Assembly (NCBI GenBank): GCA_035535055.1
Contig: DATLQT010000010.1
Span: 1 to 27,820 of the forward strand
DNA: 27,820 bases
Origin: UBA6019 sp035535055
Lineage (GTDB): Bacteria > Chloroflexota > Dormibacteria > Dormibacterales > Dormibacteraceae
Reading direction: 5' to 3'
The position numbers and the translations under genes were made by a program. Below the pieces are notes generated by a model. The model saw nothing but the letters and a program-made list of their open reading frames with translations. It did not search any database and was not told where the DNA came from. Within the stretch, counting starts at the first letter, position 1; each line of letters opens with the position of its first letter. This document shows positions 23,363 to 27,820 of the stretch, one piece after another.

Positions 23363-24233
23363 GCCGAACCTGGCCTGGCTGCGCTCGCTGCCGGGCGTGC
23401 GTGAGAACCATCCGCTGGCCAAGCACACCTCCCTCAACATAGGAGGGCCGGCCGACTTCTTCCTGGAGGCGGCGGACGTCGGCGCGGTGGTCCGGGAGGC
23501 GCGGCGCCGCGAGGTGCCGGTCCGGGTCATCGGAGCCGGCACCAACCTGCTGGTCTCCGACGCGGGCGTCGAGGGCCTGGTGGTGAGGGACGTCGATCGC
23601 CGCTTCCGTCGCGACGGCGAGCGGCTCTTCGCCGGCGCTGGCCTGAAGATGATGCGGCTGGCTCGACTGGCGGCGGACCAGGACCTGGTCGGCCTCGAGT
23701 TCGCCATCGGCATCCCGGGAACGGTCGGTGGAGCGGTCTACCAGGACGCCGGCTGCTGGGGCAGAGAGGTCCGCGAGGTGCTGGTCGAGGTCGAGGGGGA
23801 TGGCCGCCGTTGGCGGCCCGAAGTGCTGGGTCTGGGCTACCGAACGTCCGCCTTCCGCCACGGCGAGATGGAGGGTGAGCTGATCAGCGGGGCGTGGTTC
23901 CAGCTCCGTCCTGGCGACGGCGCCGCGGCGCGCCGGCAGATGGCGCAGTGGACGGCCGAGCGCCTACGCACCCAGCCGATAAAGTCCAAGAACTGCGGGA
24001 GCGTGTTCAAGAATCCTCCGGGTGACTCCGCCGGCAGGCTGGTCGAGGCCGCCGGCTTGAAGGGCGAGCGGGAGGGTGGCGCGGTGATCAGCCCCAAGCA
24101 CGCCAATTTCATCGAGAACCTTGGGGCGGCGACGGCCGTGGACGTCCGGGCGCTGATCGAACGCGCCCAGGGGGCCGTCGCGGAACGATTCGAGATCACG
24201 CTGGAGACCGAGGTTGAGATGATCGGGAGATGA
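23346..24233 (+). CDS. murB: UDP-N-acetylenolpyruvoylglucosamine reductase MurB
   Basis: MurB reduces UDP-GlcNAc-enolpyruvate to UDP-MurNAc with NADPH and FAD. The 295 residues show HTSLNIGGPADFF (27-39), the FAD-binding GAGTNLLVSD, GIPGTVGGAVYQDAGCWG, YRTSAFR (catalytic Arg region, with the spacing of the type II enzymes that lack the extra loop), the proton-donor Ser in CGSVFKNP, AGRLVEAAGLKG, HANFIENLG, and the terminal Glu in ETEVEMIG. The loop usually written MNAG reads QDAG. ATG 23346 lies within the end of murC. The stop overlaps ddl as ATGA. It supplies the substrate for MurC, the gene just before it. Confidence 0.94.
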   Translation: MSWRAEPNLAWLRSLPGVRENHPLAKHTSLNIGGPADFFLEAADVGAVVREARRREVPVRVIGAGTNLLVSDAGVEGLVVRDVDRRFRRDGERLFAGAGLKMMRLARLAADQDLVGLEFAIGIPGTVGGAVYQDAGCWGREVREVLVEVEGDGRRWRPEVLGLGYRTSAFRHGEMEGELISGAWFQLRPGDGAAARRQMAQWTAERLRTQPIKSKNCGSVFKNPPGDSAGRLVEAAGLKGEREGGAVISPKHANFIENLGAATAVDVRALIERAQGAVAERFEITLETEVEMIGR

Positions 24234-25177
24234 AGGTCGCCGTGCTGAAGGGGGGCTCCTCGTCCGAGCGCGAGGTCTCCCTCAATTCGGGCGGGCAGGT
24301 GGAGGCGGCGCTGGCGCGGCGCGGCCACGAGGTAACCTCCTTCGACTTCGACCGCCGGACCTTCGCGGCCCTCGCCGGCGGTGACTTCGACTGCGTTTTC
24401 ATCGCGCTCCACGGGCCGCTCGGCGAGGACGGCACCGTGCAGGGAATGTGCGAGCTGCTGGAGCTGCCATACACCGGCTGCGGCGTGCTCTCGAGCGCGC
24501 TCTGCATCGACAAGGCAATGTCCAACCGCGTCCTCGAGCAGGCCGGGGTCGCCGTCCCCGCCTACCAAGAGCACGACGTTCGCGAGGGCATCCCCGCCGA
24601 CCTCCCGGCGCGGCTGGTCGCCGGCCTCGGCCTACCGCTGGTCGTCAAGCCGACCCGCCAGGGATCGACCGTCGGCCTCACCATCGCGACCGACGAGGAA
24701 GAGGTCGCCGACGGGCTGGTGAAGGCCGGCCGGTACGACTTCCGGATCCTGGTCCAGCGCTTTGTCAGCGGGGTGGAGATCACGATCGGCGTGCTGGCGA
24801 CGCCGGACCTAGAGGTCCTCCCGACCCTGGAGATCGTCAGCGAGAACCCGGTCTACGACTACGACGCCAAGTACACCGCCGGTAAGAGCCACCACATCAT
24901 CCCGGCCCGGATCCCGGAGCCGCACCGGGCCGCCGCGTCCGCCGCCGCCGAACTCGCCTTCCGGGCGCTGCGCTGCGAGGGCATGGCCAGGGTCGACCTG
25001 ATCGTCGACGAGGCCGGCACGCCGTGGGTGCTGGAGGTCAACACGGTGCCCGGAATGACCGCCCTCTCGCTGTTTCCCGACGCCGCGAGGGCGGCCGGGA
25101 TCGACTTCGACGAGCTCTGCGACCGTCTGGTCCGGCACGCCCGCCTGCGCGTCGTCGGCGGCGGCGGCGGGGGGTAG
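24230..25177 (+). CDS. ddl: D-alanine--D-alanine ligase
   Basis: Ddl joins two D-Ala to make the dipeptide used by MurF, an ATP-grasp reaction. The 315 residues have the N-terminal GGSSSEREVSLNSG (8-21), HGPLGEDGTVQGMCELL, the ATP-grasp core with VVKPTRQGSTVGLT, an omega-loop region YDYDAKYTAGKSHHIIPA, and the Mg site RVDLIVDEAG...VLEVNTVPGMT. The Lys-Tyr in DAKY is typical of D-Ala-D-Ala rather than D-Ala-D-lactate enzymes. The start overlaps the murB stop (ATGA). The C-terminus ends in a Gly run just before the stop. The downstream gap to the GTG of ftsQ is 144 bases, which stands out in this tightly packed operon; see ftsQ. Confidence 0.94.
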   Translation: MKVAVLKGGSSSEREVSLNSGGQVEAALARRGHEVTSFDFDRRTFAALAGGDFDCVFIALHGPLGEDGTVQGMCELLELPYTGCGVLSSALCIDKAMSNRVLEQAGVAVPAYQEHDVREGIPADLPARLVAGLGLPLVVKPTRQGSTVGLTIATDEEEVADGLVKAGRYDFRILVQRFVSGVEITIGVLATPDLEVLPTLEIVSENPVYDYDAKYTAGKSHHIIPARIPEPHRAAASAAAELAFRALRCEGMARVDLIVDEAGTPWVLEVNTVPGMTALSLFPDAARAAGIDFDELCDRLVRHARLRVVGGGGGG

Positions 25178-25183
25178 CCTCCG

Positions 25184-26146
25184 CTGCCTGAGCGCCGTCC
25201 ACACTCCTTCTCGGGCACCGGCCGCGACCTCAGCCGGACCACCTCCCGGCGCCGCCGGTCCGCCAGCCTCGGCTCCAACCAGGCGCCCGCCCGGCTGCCC
25301 GGCGAGAGGCGCCCGCGCCGTGTGGCGGATGCCTTCTGGCGACGGTTGCTGGCGGTGGTCCTGGTGGCGGTGGAGCTGCTCCTCATCGGCTGGATCCTGC
25401 AGGCGCCGGCCCTGAGCGTGCGCCAGGTCGCCGTGACCGGGCTCTCGCACCTTACGCGCGCGCAGGTGTTGGCCGCGGCCGGGCTGTCGAGCCGGACGTC
25501 GATCCTGGCGGTGGACGGTGATAGCATCCGGCGCGATTTGGAGCGCCTCGCCTGGGTCCGCACGGCATCGGTCCAGGCGCTGCTGCCGGACCGCGTCGAG
25601 ATCGCCATCGAAGAGTGGGCGCCGGTCGCCGTCTACCGCTCCGGGCCGACCGGAATGCCCTTTTACCTCAACGACCAAGGAACGGCATTAGCGCCGGCCA
25701 CGCCCTCCCCGGCGCTGCCGCAGGTCCAGGGAGCCGGCGCGAGCCCGCGGGTGGGGTCGCATTCACTGGACGCCCAGCTTCTCGCGGCGCTGGTCAGGAT
25801 CCAGGCCGGTTTTCCCTCCGTCTACGGAGGTCAATCGGTCGCCGGCTTCCAGCTCGACTGTTTCGGTTCCCTGAGCCTGACCACCAACAAGGGGGTGGCG
25901 ATCTACTTCGGCCGGGTGCTCACGCCCGAGGAGTTCGTGGCGCTCTCGGCCAAGCTCTCCGCCCTCAAGTCGATCGCCGTCTCCGACCCGACGACCGCCG
26001 ACCCGGCCAAGGTCGAATACATCAACCTGGAGGACGCCCAGCAGCCGGCGGTCAAGTTCAAGTCCGCCAAGCCGGTCCCTTCACCGTCCCCGGTTGCGGG
26101 CGCCCCGTCGCCATCGCCATCGCCCTCGGTGACGCCATGCGCGTGA
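25184..26146 (+). CDS. ftsQ: Cell division protein FtsQ
   Basis: FtsQ is a bitopic divisome protein that bridges FtsL/FtsB and other components. It has one membrane helix (LLAVVLVAVELLLIGWIL) followed by a POTRA domain (LSVRQVAVTGLSHLTRAQVL, then VDGDSIRRDLERLAWV, then LLPDRVEIAIEEWAPVAVY), the standard order. A beta-rich FtsQ domain and a Pro/Ser tail (PSPSPVAGAPSPSPSPS) follow. The first standard start is GTG 25322 (274 residues), with almost no cytoplasmic tail. The same frame is open back to the ddl stop, and the upstream translation is Arg-rich (for example LPERRPHSFSGTGRDLSR and SRRRRSASLG), like many FtsQ N-termini. CTG at 25184, preceded by a G-run ending 9 bases before it, would close the gap to ddl to 6 bases and give 320 residues. 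The gene call is firm; the start is inferred. Confidence 0.9.
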   Translation: MPERRPHSFSGTGRDLSRTTSRRRRSASLGSNQAPARLPGERRPRRVADAFWRRLLAVVLVAVELLLIGWILQAPALSVRQVAVTGLSHLTRAQVLAAAGLSSRTSILAVDGDSIRRDLERLAWVRTASVQALLPDRVEIAIEEWAPVAVYRSGPTGMPFYLNDQGTALAPATPSPALPQVQGAGASPRVGSHSLDAQLLAALVRIQAGFPSVYGGQSVAGFQLDCFGSLSLTTNKGVAIYFGRVLTPEEFVALSAKLSALKSIAVSDPTTADPAKVEYINLEDAQQPAVKFKSAKPVPSPSPVAGAPSPSPSPSVTPCA

Positions 26147-26469
26147 TCGCCGTCGCCGTCGCGTGCGCGGCGCTCGGCCTGATCCTCGGCCTGCTCTCGC
26201 CGGTCACGATCCCGATCGGCTACGCGCGCTATACGGCGGTGGCGCTGCTGGCGGCCCTGGACTCCATCTTCGGCGCTTTCAAGGCTTACATCGCGGGGAC
26301 CTACGAGCCGCGCGTCTTCCTAACCGGCCTGGTCACCAACATGGCGCTGGCGGGCGGCCTGACCTTCGTCGGCGACAAGATCGGGGTGGACCTTTCAATC
26401 GCCGCGATCGTCGCCTTCGGCGTCCGCATCTTCAACAACGCCGCGAGCATCCGCCGCCATTACCTCTGA
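26137..26469 (+). CDS. sbp: Small basic protein Sbp (DUF1290)
   Basis: This 110-residue membrane protein matches the Sbp/DUF1290 family, found next to ftsQ and ahead of ftsA/ftsZ in Gram-positive-type dcw clusters. It has three hydrophobic segments, about VIAVAVACAALGLILGLLSP (3-22), YTAVALLAALDSIFGAFKA, and TGLVTNMALAGGLTFVGD, then the family signature LSIAAIVAFGVRIFNNAASIRRHYL at the end (its last residues). The exact biochemical role is not settled; the family is associated with the divisome. ATG 26137 overlaps the end of ftsQ by 10 bases. It is the last gene of the operon here: no ftsA or ftsZ follows, and the next gene is on the opposite strand. Confidence 0.9.
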   Translation: MRVIAVAVACAALGLILGLLSPVTIPIGYARYTAVALLAALDSIFGAFKAYIAGTYEPRVFLTGLVTNMALAGGLTFVGDKIGVDLSIAAIVAFGVRIFNNAASIRRHYL

Positions 26470-26483
26470 GCCCGATCGGGGCT
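26469..26483. terminator. Short hairpin between convergent genes
   Basis: AGCCC (26469-26473) and GGGCT (26479-26483) pair around the loop GATCG, followed by TT. It starts at the last base of the sbp stop codon and lies 8 bases from the stop of the minus-strand gene, so it may end transcription from either side. The stem is short; confidence is limited. Confidence 0.45.
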
Positions 26484-26490
26484 TTGGCGG

Positions 26491-27819
26491 CTAGTTGACC
26501 GTTATCGTCGGCGAGGTGATGGTCGGCGACCCGGGCAGGCTGCTCGTCGCCAGCGTCAACGTGAAGGTGCCGGTCGTGGTCGGCTGGCCGATGCTGCTGC
26601 TGACGTAATCGGCGCCGGCGGCGATCGTCATGCCGGCCGGGGTGGGGACAATGCCCGGAGTGGTGGTGTTGATCGAAGGGGTCACGCTGACGGCCGCGGT
26701 GGCGACGTCGCAGTAGCCGCAACCAGGCGTGTAGACGTAGACGGTGAAGCTGTCGCTCGGCGTCAGCGTCGTCACCGGGCTGCTCGGCCCGGTCATCTGG
26801 AGGACCGGGTTGATGACCGTGAAGTTGCTGGTTGCCGACGTCCAGCCGCTGGCCGAAGCCGTGACCCCGGTCGTTCCGGCCGCAATGCCGTCGACCTCGA
26901 AGTAGGCGTAGTTGGCGCCGGCCGCGACCGTGAAAGAGGGCGAGGGGACGTTAGCGGTGCCGCTGGCGAAACCGCTGATCACCAGCGGCAGGCCGCCGGT
27001 CGGGGCGGGGTTGGAGAGCGAGACCGAGAAGCTCCGGTGGAGGCCGGCCCCGACGACCGAGCCGTTGTCGCTTACAGACAGGTAGGGAGCGGTGACGGTC
27101 ACCGTGCCGGAGGTGATCGACGGCGACCCGTTGAGACCGGCGGCGGTGGCGGTAAGCGAGTAGGTGCCGGTTGACGTGGCCTGGCCGACCAAGCCGCTCA
27201 CGTAATACCCGTTCTGAGCGATGGTCAGGTTGGCGGGGGTCGGCACGATGCCGGCGCCGACCGAGAATCCGATCGACTCGCCGGCGGCCGCGTTGACCAC
27301 ATCGCAGTAGCCGCAGTTGGGCGTGTAGACGTAGACGGTGAAGCTGTCGCTCGGAGTCAGCGTCGTCACCGGGCTGCTCGGCCCGCTCATCTGGAGGACC
27401 GCGTTGACGGTCGTGATGCTGGCGCTGTCACCGGTCCAGCCCCCGGCCGAGGCGGTGATGGTGGTCGTCGCCGGCTTCAGTCCGTCGACCTCGAAGTAAA
27501 CGTATGACTGCCCGGCCGGTACGGTCACCGTCGGGCTCAGGACCGAGGCCACGGTCGGGTCGGTGCTGGCGACCGAAATCGTCAGACCGCCGGTTGGGGC
27601 AGGGTTGGAGAGGGAGATAGAGAAGTTTCGGTGGAGATCGACGCCAAGGAAGGCGTTGTGGTCGCTCAGGGTGATGATCGGCTGGTTGACGGTGACGGTC
27701 CCCGAGGTGAGCGAGGGAGCGCCCGGCAGGTTGGTGGCGGTCGCGGTCAAGGTGTAGGTGCCGCCGCTGGTCGCCTGGCCGACCTGTCCGGTCACGTAAT
27801 ACCCGTTCTGGGCGATGGT
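26491..27819 (-). CDS. Ig-repeat surface/secreted protein, N-terminus beyond window
   Basis: This is the C-terminal 442 residues of a larger protein; the frame is open through the right edge. The GTG at 27795 is not the start because the repeat unit continues upstream (TIAQNGYYV). It is built from 198-residue tandem units, each with two Ig-like halves. One half holds LHRxFSxSLSNPAPTGGL and YFEVDGxxxxTTxxTASxxGW; the other holds GPSSPVTTLTPSDSFTVYVY followed by P-x-CGYCDV and a GQxTxTGTYxLTAT strand pair. Two CGYCD motifs are in view, with both Cys close together, so a disulfide or metal site is possible. The protein ends with ITSPTITVN, with no LPXTG, membrane helix or other anchor. The family resembles bacterial Ig-like/Calx-beta-type repeats. 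It is convergent with sbp. Confidence 0.8.
   Translation of the reverse strand, partial: TIAQNGYYVTGQVGQATSGGTYTLTATATNLPGAPSLTSGTVTVNQPIITLSDHNAFLGVDLHRNFSISLSNPAPTGGLTISVASTDPTVASVLSPTVTVPAGQSYVYFEVDGLKPATTTITASAGGWTGDSASITTVNAVLQMSGPSSPVTTLTPSDSFTVYVYTPNCGYCDVVNAAAGESIGFSVGAGIVPTPANLTIAQNGYYVSGLVGQATSTGTYSLTATAAGLNGSPSITSGTVTVTAPYLSVSDNGSVVGAGLHRSFSVSLSNPAPTGGLPLVISGFASGTANVPSPSFTVAAGANYAYFEVDGIAAGTTGVTASASGWTSATSNFTVINPVLQMTGPSSPVTTLTPSDSFTVYVYTPGCGYCDVATAAVSVTPSINTTTPGIVPTPAGMTIAAGADYVSSSIGQPTTTGTFTLTLATSSLPGSPTITSPTITVN
26709..27408 (-). repeat. 594-bp tandem repeat inside the Ig-repeat gene
   Basis: Positions 26727-26814 and 27321-27408 match at all but three of 88 bases, exactly 594 bases (198 codons) apart. 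CGCAGTAGCCGCA also recurs at 26709 and 27303. Similarity at the DNA level shows recent duplication or gene conversion between units, unlike the old array in the giant gene. Confidence 0.75.
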
Positions 27820-27820
27820 C

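Noticed and set aside
21773..23713. 646-residue minus-strand open frame opposite murG, murC and murB
   Set aside because: Antisense shadow of well-recognised genes; no motif or plausible start region.

Overview
The window is GC-rich bacterial chromosomal DNA. It holds a nearly complete division and cell-wall (dcw) operon, with an accessory region on its left and a large Ig-repeat surface-protein gene on each side. The operon carries mraZ, an FtsL-like protein, class B PBP, FtsW, FtsQ and the small basic protein Sbp (DUF1290). Sbp next to ftsQ is typical of the Terrabacteria side of the tree (Firmicutes, Actinobacteria, Chloroflexota/Dormibacterota-like lineages). Frequent GTG/TTG starts and the high GC fit an actinobacterial or Chloroflexota/Dormibacterota-like soil lineage. 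I cannot place it more precisely from sequence alone.

Layout. (1) Positions 1-3291, all on the minus strand: a DDE transposase cut by the window edge, a TIGR02391/Ymh-like protein, an unrecognised 96-residue protein, and a DUF3644-like protein. The Ymh-like and DUF3644-like proteins carry N/R-x-H motifs resembling HEPN RNases, so this looks like a small defence-type or mobile segment. (2) 3292-3771: a long gene-free stretch with a GGGAACA inverted/direct repeat. (3) 3772-12180: one giant gene (about 2800 residues) that fuses a multi-pass membrane domain to a Pro/Ser/Thr linker, a beta-helix, about twelve Ig-like modules, a series of Cys-containing bacterial repeats and an unknown helical C-terminus. 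(4) 12181-12536: intergenic region with a sigma70-like promoter, four 10-bp direct repeats typical of an MraZ operator, and a 12-bp long-range inverted repeat in the leader. (5) 12537-26469: mraZ, rsmH, ftsL-like, ftsI, murF, mraY, murD, ftsW, murG, murC, murB, ddl, ftsQ, sbp, packed with overlaps or gaps of a few bases. (6) 26491 to the right edge, minus strand: the C-terminal part of a second Ig-repeat protein, with 594-bp tandem repeats and CGYCD motifs, convergent with sbp.

How the genes work together. MraZ probably represses the operon through the repeats at 12391-12430. MurF, MraY, MurG, MurC, MurD, MurB and Ddl build lipid II. FtsW and the PBP polymerise and crosslink it at the septum. 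FtsL, FtsQ and Sbp are divisome membrane parts. murE is missing from its usual place between ftsI and murF, and ftsA/ftsZ do not follow ftsQ-sbp, so those functions must be encoded elsewhere.

Start-site evidence is unusual. Both rsmH and ftsQ read as conserved or plausible protein upstream of their first ATG/GTG/TTG codon, and in each case an in-frame CTG next to the preceding gene's stop would explain the arrangement.
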